From Ruoffia tabacinasalis (lineage in GTDB: Bacteria > Bacillota > Bacilli > Lactobacillales > Aerococcaceae): DNA of 64,000 nucleotides. Position 1 is the stretch's first letter. Each line of letters opens with the position of its first letter. Below, in pieces: positions 33,545-42,174 of this stretch. The stretch spans positions 1 through 64,000 of the forward strand of contig NZ_JBHSHQ010000035.1 of the NCBI RefSeq assembly GCF_042652985.1, given 5' to 3'. The notes beneath the pieces were generated by a model. It was not told the DNA's origin. It was given only the letters and a program-made list of their open reading frames with translations, and ran no database searches. A program made the position numbers and the translations under genes.

Positions 33545-34252
33545 TTACTGAGCTGCATTAATAATATCTAACGTATCTAGCAATTCATCAAAGTGGCTAA
33601 TAATATAATCCGCTTCTTTAAGATGCTCACGGTGACTTTCTTCAGTAGCTAAACCAATCGATGCATGTGTATGCTTTCCATACTCCATATCAACCGTTGA
33701 GTCGCCGACATAAATCATCTCATCTAAACGAATATCATATCGTCTGGCAATTTCGTGAAGAGCTGTTGGGTTTGGCTTTGGTCCAAAGTCATCGGCACCG
33801 CCAACAAATTCAAAGTATTGATCAATGTTTGCTAACTTTAACGTTTCCTCAGCAATCCGGCGATTATCATTGGTAACAACAGCTAAAATATAATCATCTT
33901 TGAGGGCTTCCAGTGCATTCATTGCGCCGTCCATTACCAATACATGCTCACCGTGACCTTTGACATAGTCTAAATAAGTATCTTCTAAGATTTCTTCAAT
34001 TTCAGAGACCGGCATATCCAAAATCTTACTAAATTCTCTAGCTTGGTCAATGATACTTCCCGCAGCATAAATTGAATTAGCCACAACTATATCACCTTCC
34101 ACACCCATATGCTTTCTGAATGCTTCTTTGTCTTCATCATTCAAATCGGTTTTATCTAATAATAAGTTAGTCACATCGACACTCGGTTGGTCCCAAGTCC
34201 TTCCTAACTCTATTAATGTTCCATCTTTATCTAAAATAATTGCTTTAATCAA
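33545..34252 (-). CDS. HAD-superfamily phosphatase (Gph-like)
   Basis: A 235-residue phosphohydrolase. Motif I is LDKDGTLIELG (nucleophile and acid/base Asp), motif II is AVVTNDNRR, motif III lysine is in GPKPNPTAL and motif IV is YVGDSTVDMEYGKH. The helical cap between residues 20 and 90 suits phosphoglycolate-phosphatase-like enzymes; substrate is not known. The start is TTG at 34252 with AGGAGG nine bases upstream. Confidence 0.88.
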   Translation of the reverse strand: MIKAIILDKDGTLIELGRTWDQPSVDVTNLLLDKTDLNDEDKEAFRKHMGVEGDIVVANSIYAAGSIIDQAREFSKILDMPVSEIEEILEDTYLDYVKGHGEHVLVMDGAMNALEALKDDYILAVVTNDNRRIAEETLKLANIDQYFEFVGGADDFGPKPNPTALHEIARRYDIRLDEMIYVGDSTVDMEYGKHTHASIGLATEESHREHLKEADYIISHFDELLDTLDIINAAQ

Positions 34253-34309
34253 TTGAAAGTCCTCCTAAAAGTTGTTAGATTCCCATTAATTGTATCATAT
34301 TTGTATGCA

Positions 34310-34344
34310 AAAAAAGAATGCAAACAGCGTATGTTTACATTCTT
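34310..34344 (-). terminator. Terminator after the small Ser/Glu-rich protein gene
   Basis: The stem AGAATGTAAAC/GTTTGCATTCT is followed on the minus strand by TTTTTTT, about 12 bases after the stop codon. Confidence 0.85.
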
Positions 34345-34355
34345 CTAGATATAAT

Positions 34356-35045
34356 TTAAATTTGTAATCCGAAAAAAATTAACTCATAGATATAAGACAA
34401 TGGCATGAATGAACTTGACCAATACACCGGAACAAAATCCGCACTAATTAAAGCTTTAGAAATCATTGGTAATGAATATCTTTGTCTTCTTCCAAATTCC
34501 ACCATTATATTAGCAAATTGACGAAATGATGTATTTGAGTTGTTACTGTTTGAAGCCATAACTGTTCCAAATGGTGACGTGTTTGCTTCGTTGTCTTGAG
34601 TGGATTCGTCGCCTTCAGGGGTTTCATCCACACTTTCAGAAGAATCCATATCTCCAGGTGTTTCTATTGTTGAAGATTCTGGTCGACTGCTTGAGCTATT
34701 ATCTTCTTCACTTGATTGTGAAGATGTTTCCTCGTCTTCTTGACTTTCTTGGCCTGAACCTGGATTTGATGACTCTGGTGGTGTTTCTGATTCATCACTG
34801 CTCGATTCTTCAGGTTCAGATTCGATGTTTTCAGGTGGGTCTGGTGGAGGTGGTAACTCCCCTTCATCGCCTTCTGCAATGGGTTGTTCATAATCACCGC
34901 GACCTTCTTCTAAATAACTCCCTTCGTCTGAAGAGTTATCAATAGCAGCTACTTGAACTTGTGTTGTGTGGCTACTTATAAAAACTAAAAGCAACAAAAC
35001 GACTAAGCCCAAGAAGAAATTTTGCTTACGCTTATTACAATTCAT
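34356..35045 (-). CDS. Secreted or membrane-anchored Ser/Glu-rich protein
   Basis: A 229-residue protein with an N-terminal hydrophobic signal/anchor (about 9-31) and a disordered Glu/Ser/Pro-rich region (about 38-155) containing repeated SSE, SQSSEED and PPPPDPP runs. A short conserved-looking C-terminal block (about 160-229, ANIMVEFGRRQRYSLPMISKALISADF...) follows. There is no LPxTG or lipobox. The start has GGAGG upstream. I do not recognise the family. Confidence 0.65.
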   Translation of the reverse strand: MNCNKRKQNFFLGLVVLLLLVFISSHTTQVQVAAIDNSSDEGSYLEEGRGDYEQPIAEGDEGELPPPPDPPENIESEPEESSSDESETPPESSNPGSGQESQEDEETSSQSSEEDNSSSSRPESSTIETPGDMDSSESVDETPEGDESTQDNEANTSPFGTVMASNSNNSNTSFRQFANIMVEFGRRQRYSLPMISKALISADFVPVYWSSSFMPLSYIYELIFFGLQI

Positions 35046-35197
35046 AAGAGCCTCCTTTGGTTTAATTTTTCCTTAGAATAAATATATCATAATATTTACC
35101 AAAGAAGTCGATTAACATACATTTGTAGCCATATCATAATAAATTTAATACAAATAGAAACTATTCTGTCACATTACTGTAAAATACAAATAAAAAC

Positions 35198-35256
35198 TTG
35201 CATAATATAGAAGTTATAAAGTAAAATAAATTATATAATTAACAAGGAGGATATAC
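35198..35256 (+). promoter_or_regulatory. nagB promoter and ribosome site
   Basis: TTGCAT (35198-35203) and TAAAAT (35222-35227) are 18 bases apart, followed by AAGGAGG before the ATG of nagB. The upstream 140 bases are AT-rich and hold no recognisable operator. Confidence 0.5.
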
Positions 35257-35985
35257 ATGAATATTTTTGTATTTGAAACATCCCTAGAAGCATCACAATA
35301 CGCTTACGATTTAGTCGCAAAAGCTTTAGAATCTGGCGCAAACACATTTGGTCTAGCTACAGGGTCGACACCTGAGGAATTATACTCAATTATCCGTGAC
35401 TCTGATTTAGACTTTACTGACGCTAAAGCAGTAAACTTAGATGAATATTACGGTTTACCTGCTGATAACGATCAAAGCTATGCTTACTTCATGAAAAAAC
35501 ATTTATTTGATGCAAAACCATTTGCACAAACGCATATTCCTGATGGAACAGCCACAGATGTTGAGAAAGAAATTGAAGATTACAACACAATTTTAAGCGA
35601 GAACCCAGTTGATTTACAAATTTTAGGTATTGGTTCAAACGGACACATTGGTTTCAACGAACCAGGTAGTCCTTTCGATTCAAAAACTCGTTTAGTTGAT
35701 TTAACTGACGAAACAATCCAAGCGAACAAACGTAACTTTGAATCAGAAGCAGACGTTCCTAAAAAAGCTTTCTCAATGGGAATCGGTTCTATCTTAGAAT
35801 CTAAACAAATTGTATTGATGGCTTTCGGAGAAAACAAAGCAAAAGCAGTTAAAGAAACTGTCCATGGTGAAGTTACTCCTGATGTCCCAGCAAGTGTCTT
35901 AAAAAACCATTCAAATACAGTCATCTTATTAGATAAAGCTGCAGCAAGCCAATTAGATCCAAGTGACTACGAAGTTATTGGCTAA
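35257..35985 (+). CDS. nagB: Glucosamine-6-phosphate deaminase
   Basis: A 242-residue cytoplasmic enzyme converting glucosamine 6-phosphate to fructose 6-phosphate and ammonia. Family motifs are LATGSTPEELYSII, NLDEYYGLPADNDQSYAYFM, ILGIGSNGHIGFNEPG and MGIGSILESK. It uses the Gram-positive short form without the allosteric extension. It is followed after 15 bases by an AraC-type regulator. The opposing glmM in this window uses the same sugar pool for cell-wall synthesis. Confidence 0.96.
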   Translation: MNIFVFETSLEASQYAYDLVAKALESGANTFGLATGSTPEELYSIIRDSDLDFTDAKAVNLDEYYGLPADNDQSYAYFMKKHLFDAKPFAQTHIPDGTATDVEKEIEDYNTILSENPVDLQILGIGSNGHIGFNEPGSPFDSKTRLVDLTDETIQANKRNFESEADVPKKAFSMGIGSILESKQIVLMAFGENKAKAVKETVHGEVTPDVPASVLKNHSNTVILLDKAAASQLDPSDYEVIG

Positions 35986-36000
35986 TTTGTTCATATAAAG

Positions 36001-36813
36001 ATGATGAACAAAAACCAACATAACCGAATGAATCGTTCGGATTCTCTCTATTATCCTTTTCGTATTCAATCAGATACTGTTGCAGCGGGCAATTCAGCGA
36101 ATTACTCAGGCTTTGCAACTTATACTCTTCTATTTGTTACGCAAGGAGCAGGAGAATTAATAACAAAATATGAGACCTTCAGTTTTGAAGGTCCTTTTTG
36201 CATACTTATCCCTAAACTCATCCCCTTTAACCTATCGGCTAAAGATAACTCCCCTTTATATTTACACACAATTGAATATACAGTGAACCAGCGGGAGCAG
36301 ACTGAGAGAAATCTTGAGCAATTTAAAGTGATTGATATAGACAATGACAGTATAAATCTTTCTGTAACACTCTTGTTGAATGAAATCAATTCCCCTTCGA
36401 GACATTTTAATGCTATAATGGAACATATTTTCAATTTAGTTATGATTTATGACAATATTAACACGACTCAAACGTATGATGGCCCTGAACACTTCCATAT
36501 CAGCGAAAACGTTCGCCAAGCCCAGTATTTTATCGAACATAATTTTCACAAAAAGATTTCAGTCAAAGATGTCGCAGCACAAACACAATTAAGTTCAGAT
36601 TATTTTATTACTGTTTTTCATGATGAATTGGGCTTGACGCCCCATCAATATATCATTCGCTGTCGGATGGAACATTCACACTTTTTATTAGAAAATACGC
36701 ACAAATCAATACAAGACATCGCCAAAGAATGTGGTTATAAATCATCGAATCATTTTTCTACAAAATTCAAGGAGTTTTTTGGGTATTCCCCACGAAATTT
36801 AAAAACAAAATAA
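36001..36813 (+). CDS. AraC-family transcription regulator
   Basis: A 270-residue regulator with an N-terminal cupin-like ligand domain (about 15-130) and a C-terminal double-HTH (about 170-268: FHKKISVKDVAAQTQLSSDYFITVFHDELGLTPHQYI and IQDIAKECGYKSSNHFSTKFKEFFGYSP). It starts 15 bases after nagB with only a weak ribosome site, so coupling to nagB is likely. It may control amino-sugar use, but no ligand can be inferred. Confidence 0.85.
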   Translation: MMNKNQHNRMNRSDSLYYPFRIQSDTVAAGNSANYSGFATYTLLFVTQGAGELITKYETFSFEGPFCILIPKLIPFNLSAKDNSPLYLHTIEYTVNQREQTERNLEQFKVIDIDNDSINLSVTLLLNEINSPSRHFNAIMEHIFNLVMIYDNINTTQTYDGPEHFHISENVRQAQYFIEHNFHKKISVKDVAAQTQLSSDYFITVFHDELGLTPHQYIIRCRMEHSHFLLENTHKSIQDIAKECGYKSSNHFSTKFKEFFGYSPRNLKTK

Positions 36814-37032
36814 TACTTTTATGAAATATATTTAATTTATTTTATTTATTGAAGTTAGCATGTTAATATAGTTTATGAGTTAGGTCTTGATTGCGTTTTC
36901 GTAACCATTAGCAAGATACTGATAAAAAAATTGTATGAATTTAGTAAAAAAACATTTATATTATTCACTTTGTGTAATATAATGTATTTATAAAAATGAT
37001 TACTCAATTTTTGAAAAAAGGAGGTTAGTTTT

Positions 37033-37842
37033 ATGTATATATCAAATATTAATTCGTCTTCAATTAAACTACAGTCAATCGAAACCGAAAGTATTCCAAC
37101 AACCGGTGAATCTATTACTGTTTTTTCAGAAAACAATTTAACATTATTATACATCGTTAAAGGTGCGGCAGATTTCAATGTGAATGATCGAGAAGGTCAA
37201 GTTAAGAAACGCGACATGATTTTACTTAATCCAGAAACAACATTGGAATTAACTACGATTCGTAAAGTTGAATGGATTAAAATCACGTTGACTGGTATTT
37301 TATTTACTTCAAGTCTTGATATTGATTCTAAAAGCCAGATGTTCGTGACTGAAGATACATCACAATCAATTAAACGTTACTTAGATCTTGCTATCTTAGA
37401 ACATACACATCGTTTCCGTGGAACAGAATTAATTCTTAAGAAATTACTTGAGTGTATTATGGTCCATGTACTTAAAAACAGTGAGTTATCAATTAAAGAT
37501 GCAAGTGTTCAAGTGAAAAATGATGAAATCGAACGTATTCAACAATACATTCGTAAAAATTATTCACAAAAAATCTCATTGGATGATTTATCAGATCATG
37601 TTGGAATCAACAAGTATTACTTAATTCGTCTATTCAAGCAAAAAACGGGTCTATCACCCATTGATTACTTGATTCATGTGCGTTTAGCCGAAGCTGAGAA
37701 GTTACTCGCTACTTCAAACATTACCATTTCTAAGATTTCTGATATGGTTGGTTTTCACTCACCATCTCATTTCTCAAAGACCTTTAAAGAGTCAAATCAC
37801 TGTACACCCTCTGCTTTCCGTAAGAAGCACAGTACAGATTAA
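37033..37842 (+). CDS. AraC-family regulator, paralogue A
   Basis: A 269-residue regulator: N-terminal sensor domain (about 1-150) and C-terminal AraC HTH (about 170-266, SQKISLDDLSDHVGINKYYLIRLFKQKTGLSPIDYLIHVRLAEAEKLL). It begins MYISNINSSSIKL, identical to the start of the AraC gene at 41093-41917, and the two match closely along their length. They flank the mgtA-type gene in opposite orientations. AAAGGAGG precedes the ATG, and a terminator follows. Confidence 0.88.
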   Translation: MYISNINSSSIKLQSIETESIPTTGESITVFSENNLTLLYIVKGAADFNVNDREGQVKKRDMILLNPETTLELTTIRKVEWIKITLTGILFTSSLDIDSKSQMFVTEDTSQSIKRYLDLAILEHTHRFRGTELILKKLLECIMVHVLKNSELSIKDASVQVKNDEIERIQQYIRKNYSQKISLDDLSDHVGINKYYLIRLFKQKTGLSPIDYLIHVRLAEAEKLLATSNITISKISDMVGFHSPSHFSKTFKESNHCTPSAFRKKHSTD

Positions 37843-37860
37843 GTTATTAAGCTAATCTAT

Positions 37861-37898
37861 AGCATTCTGTCTATAAAGTAGATAGAATGCTTATTTTT
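37861..37898 (+). terminator. Terminator after AraC paralogue A
   Basis: The stem GCATTCTGTCTA/TAGATAGAATGC is followed by TTATTTTTT. It separates the regulator from the M-box promoter. Confidence 0.85.
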
Positions 37899-37909
37899 TA
37901 AAATTAAAT

Positions 37910-38174
37910 TTGACTTTTTCTTCCTGCGTGATATGGTTGAGTTTGGAAAATTTAATAAGATTTGTTAGGTGAGGCTCCTATACATACATAGGCTATTGCC
38001 CAAAAACGTCCAGAGACGCCAATGGGTATAACAGGAATTGTCGAAATAAGGCTTTTCATAATGTAGCTAACAGTTATTGTTTACGATGTATAGTGCTGAA
38101 ACTCCACAAAGAATCCGTATAAATTTTTTTGTGCGTTTTTTTGTGTCCTCGCTTGCATAAGTGAGGGCTTTTTC
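37910..38174 (+). promoter_or_regulatory. M-box (ykoK) Mg2+ riboswitch leader of mgtA
   Basis: The promoter is TTGACT (37910-37915), 16 bases, TATGGT (37932-37937). From about 37960 to 38073 the sequence carries the conserved M-box blocks in order: GTTAGGTGAGGCTCCTA, GCTATTGCCCAAAAACGTCC, AGAGACGCCAATGGGT, AACAGGAATTGTCGA, AATAAGG and AATGTAGCTAAC. An intrinsic terminator (CCTCGCTT/AAGTGAGG then TTTTT, 38147-38173) follows. In the known mechanism Mg2+ binding lets the terminator form, so the pump is made when Mg2+ is low. Confidence 0.93.
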
Positions 38175-38222
38175 TATTTCTTATGAATTTCCAACGATTA
38201 ATTAAAAAAGGAGGGAAAACAA

Positions 38223-38309
38223 ATGGACTCGTCCAGGATACAGAGATTTCAAATAAATATCGTCGATGCATCAGGTCGTGCCTATTTGTCGACTGTCATA
38301 ATCTCCTGA
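38223..38309 (+). CDS. Small upstream ORF between M-box and mgtA
   Basis: An ATG at 38223 lies seven bases after AAAAGGAGGG, a ribosome site stronger than that of many full genes here. It encodes 28 residues, beginning MDSSRIQRFQINIVD and ending STVIIS, then TGA. The TGA overlaps an ATG (38309) that is in frame with mgtA and would add 17 residues to it. The peptide has no membrane helix and no match I recognise. It could be a translated leader acting on mgtA or a small protein in its own right. Confidence 0.5.
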   Translation: MDSSRIQRFQINIVDASGRAYLSTVIIS

Positions 38310-38359
38310 TGTCTCACACTTTTGAAGTCTCATTAATATTAATTAAGGAGGCAGTAACA

Positions 38360-41002
38360 ATGAAAGACAATAAATTATTAAATTACTTTGACTTAGCAAG
38401 TCTAAGCATTCAAGATTTAATGAAACAATTAGGTATAAAACAAGAGGGCTTTACATATCAAGAAGCCGCAGATATTCAAAGTATTGATGGAAAGAACGAA
38501 ATTAATTATGGTGCAGATAAACCATTATGGAAAGTGTTTATTGATGCGTTCTCTTCTCCATTTACACTCGTACTTATTGTACTGGCATGCATTTCATTTT
38601 TAACTGAGTATATTCTAGTCAATCCAGGCGAGAAAGATGCGACCAGTGCGGTCATTATCATTTTGCTAGTTTTACTTAGTGGCATGATGTCATTTATTCA
38701 ATCTGTTCGGTCAAACCGTGCGGCTCAAGCTTTAAATCAATTAGTTGAAGTTACTTCAACGGTGAAACGCGAAGGAACGTTTAGAGAAATCCCAACAGAA
38801 GATATTGTCTTAGGTGACATTGTACACCTTTCAGCCGGGGATATGATTCCGTCAGATATTCGTTTAATCCAGACGAAAGACTTATTCATCTCTCAAACAT
38901 CCCTGACTGGAGAAAGTTACCCGGTTGAAAAATTCGCGAACACGATTATTACAGAATCCGACTCCGAAACGAACTACGACACGTTAGCATATATGGGAAG
39001 CGAAGTTGTGAGCGGAACTGCTGAAGGTATTGTTGTACGAACTGCAAACAATACTCTATTCGGACAAATTGCTCAAGATCTCAATCAAGAACCGATAAAA
39101 ACTAGCTTCGATAAAGGAATCGAAAGCACATCTCAATTACTTATTCGCTTCATGATGGTCCTTGCCCCAACTGTCATTCTGATTAATGGCTTAACAAAAG
39201 GTGATTGGTTACAAGCTTTACTTTTTGGAATTTCAGTTGCGGTTGGCCTCACCCCAGAAATGTTACCCATGATTGTCACTTCTAACTTAGTCAAAGGTGC
39301 AAGTACTATGGCAAAAAAAGGGACAGTCATTCGAAACCTAAACTCAATTCAGAATTTTGGAGCCATAGATGTTCTTTGTACTGATAAAACAGGAACACTT
39401 ACTCAAGATAAAATCGTCCTACAATATCATCTCGATATTGACGGCAATGAGAATAAACGCGTTCTCCATCATGCATTTTTAAACAGTTATTACCAAACAG
39501 GTTTAAAAAACCTCATGGATGTTGCCGTTATTGAAGCAACTGAAAAAGAACTCGAGATTGAAACTTTTAACTATAAAAAAATCGATGAAATTCCCTTTGA
39601 CTTTAATCGTCGACGCATGAGCGTAGTTGTTGAAGATTTAACTGGGAAAACGCAAATGATTACCAAGGGCGCTATAGAAGAAATGCTTTCAATTAGTCAA
39701 TACGTTGAAATCAATGGTGAAGTCCAACCACTCACTGAAGAAGCAAAAGTAAATGTACTGAACACAGTGGATGATTTAAATTCTAATGGTTTACGTGTTC
39801 TTGGACTTTCACAAAAAACAAATCCCGCAGGAATTGGCGCACTGTCAGTTAAAGATGAGTCTGACATGGTTCTCATTGGGTTCCTAGCCTTTTTAGATCC
39901 TCCTAAAGAATCGACGAAGGAAGCTCTGAATGCTTTAAGAGATCATAATGTTAACGTGAAAATATTGACCGGTGACAATGCTTTAGTTACTCAAGCGATT
40001 TGTTCACAAGTTGGAATTAATGCGGAACACTACTTAACTGGTGACATCGTGAGTCAAATGAGCGAAAATCAATTAGCCGAAGCTGTCGAAACTTACAATG
40101 TCTTCGTAAAACTCAATCCAACACAAAAAGCAGAAATCGTTCGCTTATTACGAAAAAATGATCATGTTGTTGGTTTTTTAGGTGATGGAATCAATGACTC
40201 ACCTGCTATGAGAGCAGCTGACGTCGGTATTTCTGTAGATAATGCCGTTGATATCGCCAAAGATTCTGCAGATGTTATTCTGTTAGAAAAAGATTTAATG
40301 ATCCTTGAAAAAGGGATTATTCTAGGCCGAAAAGTGTTTGGAAATATAATGAAGTATATTAATGCGACAACGAGTTCTAACTTCGGAAATATGTTCTCAG
40401 TACTGATTGCAAGTATTTTTCTACCATTCTTACCTATGCTACCCATGCAACTCTTATTCTTAAACTTACTATATGACATCTCTTGTATGTCAATGCCTTG
40501 GGATAATGTAGATGAAGAATATTTAAAAGCACCAAAAAAATGGGAATCTTCTAGTATTCAACGATTCATGATTTGGTTTGGACCAACAAGTTCAATTTTT
40601 GATATTCTGAGTTTTGCTGTTTTGTTCCTAATTATCTTACCGCAGTTTTTAGGTGGTAACTATTCTAGCCTAAATTCAGAAACACAAGAATTATTCATTG
40701 CTTTATTCCATTCGGGTTGGTTTGTTGTCTCTTTATGGACACAAACTCTAGTATTATATACATTACGCACTAAAAAGTTACCGTTCATTGAAAGTCGTCC
40801 ATCAACGGTTATGACCTTTTTCACGTTGTTAGGAATTGTCATTGGGACGATTGTGCCATATACACAATTAGGAACTGCCTTAGACTTAACGGCGCTTCCA
40901 GATACTTTTTGGCTTCTGCTCTTAGGTATTGTTATTGCTTACTTAATTCTAGTCACTATCGTAAAGTACTACTATGTCAAACGATACGGTGAACTATTAT
41001 AA
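38360..41002 (+). CDS. mgtA: Mg2+-transporting P-type ATPase, MgtA type
   Basis: An 880-residue P-type ATPase of the P3B magnesium class. The start at 38360 is set by AAGGAGG nine bases upstream. Motifs: TSLTGES (actuator), VGLTPEMLPMIVT (membrane helix 4), DKTGTLT with the phospho-Asp, TKGAIEEML (nucleotide binding), TGDN and GDGINDSPAMRAADVGIS. About ten helices are expected. The M-box leader directly supports Mg2+ import as its role. It is flanked by two paralogous AraC regulators, which may or may not act on it. Confidence 0.94.
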   Translation: MKDNKLLNYFDLASLSIQDLMKQLGIKQEGFTYQEAADIQSIDGKNEINYGADKPLWKVFIDAFSSPFTLVLIVLACISFLTEYILVNPGEKDATSAVIIILLVLLSGMMSFIQSVRSNRAAQALNQLVEVTSTVKREGTFREIPTEDIVLGDIVHLSAGDMIPSDIRLIQTKDLFISQTSLTGESYPVEKFANTIITESDSETNYDTLAYMGSEVVSGTAEGIVVRTANNTLFGQIAQDLNQEPIKTSFDKGIESTSQLLIRFMMVLAPTVILINGLTKGDWLQALLFGISVAVGLTPEMLPMIVTSNLVKGASTMAKKGTVIRNLNSIQNFGAIDVLCTDKTGTLTQDKIVLQYHLDIDGNENKRVLHHAFLNSYYQTGLKNLMDVAVIEATEKELEIETFNYKKIDEIPFDFNRRRMSVVVEDLTGKTQMITKGAIEEMLSISQYVEINGEVQPLTEEAKVNVLNTVDDLNSNGLRVLGLSQKTNPAGIGALSVKDESDMVLIGFLAFLDPPKESTKEALNALRDHNVNVKILTGDNALVTQAICSQVGINAEHYLTGDIVSQMSENQLAEAVETYNVFVKLNPTQKAEIVRLLRKNDHVVGFLGDGINDSPAMRAADVGISVDNAVDIAKDSADVILLEKDLMILEKGIILGRKVFGNIMKYINATTSSNFGNMFSVLIASIFLPFLPMLPMQLLFLNLLYDISCMSMPWDNVDEEYLKAPKKWESSSIQRFMIWFGPTSSIFDILSFAVLFLIILPQFLGGNYSSLNSETQELFIALFHSGWFVVSLWTQTLVLYTLRTKKLPFIESRPSTVMTFFTLLGIVIGTIVPYTQLGTALDLTALPDTFWLLLLGIVIAYLILVTIVKYYYVKRYGELL

Positions 41003-41010
41003 TAATTTTT

Positions 41011-41036
41011 AACGAGTTCTTCGGGACTCGTTTTTA
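41011..41036 (+). terminator. mgtA terminator
   Basis: The stem AACGAGT/ACTCGTT with a short loop is followed by TTTTTATTT, eight bases after the mgtA stop. Confidence 0.85.
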
Positions 41037-41041
41037 TTTAC

Positions 41042-41078
41042 AAAAAAACCTAAAGTATCGGCTTTACCTTACTTTAGG
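41042..41078 (-). terminator. Terminator after AraC paralogue B
   Basis: The stem CCTAAAGTA/TACTTTAGG is followed on the minus strand by TTTTTTTG. Confidence 0.82.
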
Positions 41079-41092
41079 GAGTGTCTGTTATA

Positions 41093-41917
41093 TTATAAAA
41101 TACGTTTATTCATTTCTTTTGTATTTTTTTTACGATATTCAGACGGCGTACAATCATTCACTTCTTTAAATGATTTTGAGAAATAGGATGGCGAATGAAA
41201 ACCGACATAATCCGCAATCTTAGAAACCGTATAATTTGATTCTGCTAATAGTTTTTCTGCTTCAGCTAAACGAACTTGAATGAGATAGTCAATTGGCGAC
41301 AAGCCTGTCCGTTGCTTAAACACACGAATAAAGTAATACTTCTTCATGCCAATATGACTCGCTAGTTGATCTAGCGTCAAACGCTTTGAATAATTCTCTC
41401 GAATAAAGCGTTGAACTAATTGAATTTCATCGTCCTCAACTTGCACACTATCATCTTTAATCGTTAAATCTTTACTTCTTAATATATGGGCCACCACGCA
41501 TTCAATGAGCTTTTTAGTTATTAAAGCAGTCCCTTCAAACTCATTAGCGTCTTCAACAAGCGCTAAATTCAGATAAGCCTTCATTTGGCGCGTCTCATCT
41601 TGAGTGACATAAAGCTGTTTAGTCGAATCAATATCGATACTTGAAATAAATAAAATGCCCGACAAGGTAAATTTTATCCACTCGACCTTGCGAAGTGGTT
41701 CGATTGTCAATTCCATCCCAGGATTTAATATGATTAAATCTTCTTTTTTAAATTGCCCACTGCTTAACTTGGTTTCGTAATTCCCTCCACCTTTAATGAT
41801 ATAAAGCAATGTCACCTGATCTTCTGAATAAATAGTTATCGGTTGTTTTGTAGTCATTTCTTCTTTATTTATTGCATGTAATTTGATTGATGATGAATTG
41901 ATATTTGAAATGTACAT
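41093..41917 (-). CDS. AraC-family regulator, paralogue B
   Basis: A 274-residue regulator; the start at 41917 (MYISNINSSSIKLHAI) is chosen from the paralogue and from GGTGGGGA upstream, rather than the ATG at 41971. The sensor domain (about 1-155) is followed by the AraC HTH pair (SKRLTLDQLASHIGMKKYYFIRVFKQRTGLSPIDYLIQVRLAEAEKLL and ADYVGFHSPSYFSKSFKEVNDCTPSEYRKK). It is closely related to the gene at 37033, in the opposite orientation across mgtA. Ligand and targets are unknown. Confidence 0.88.
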   Translation of the reverse strand: MYISNINSSSIKLHAINKEEMTTKQPITIYSEDQVTLLYIIKGGGNYETKLSSGQFKKEDLIILNPGMELTIEPLRKVEWIKFTLSGILFISSIDIDSTKQLYVTQDETRQMKAYLNLALVEDANEFEGTALITKKLIECVVAHILRSKDLTIKDDSVQVEDDEIQLVQRFIRENYSKRLTLDQLASHIGMKKYYFIRVFKQRTGLSPIDYLIQVRLAEAEKLLAESNYTVSKIADYVGFHSPSYFSKSFKEVNDCTPSEYRKKNTKEMNKRIL

Positions 41918-42174
41918 AACTATCCCCACCCTTTTCTTTAAATATAAAAAAGTGATTTTAGTTTTTAGCACTTACTGATTGACATGTCACTTCCTAAGCC
42001 AGAATCCCATAACAAAGCACACTCAATCCTCCATTAAAACATTATTAGCTAGGGTTGGAGCATATCTCACTCAATAAATGTCACATTCTAATCACTACTG
42101 AATAGCGTATCATATTCTTGCGAAAATTTCCCCTTAAAATGAACAAATTGTTGTCTAAGTAGTGTTGGGGAAGG

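Noticed and set aside
38183..38359. N-terminal extension of MgtA from 38183
   Set aside because: It would run from the terminator region through the small upstream ORF. The AAGGAGG before 38360 and the length of MgtA relatives favour the later start.
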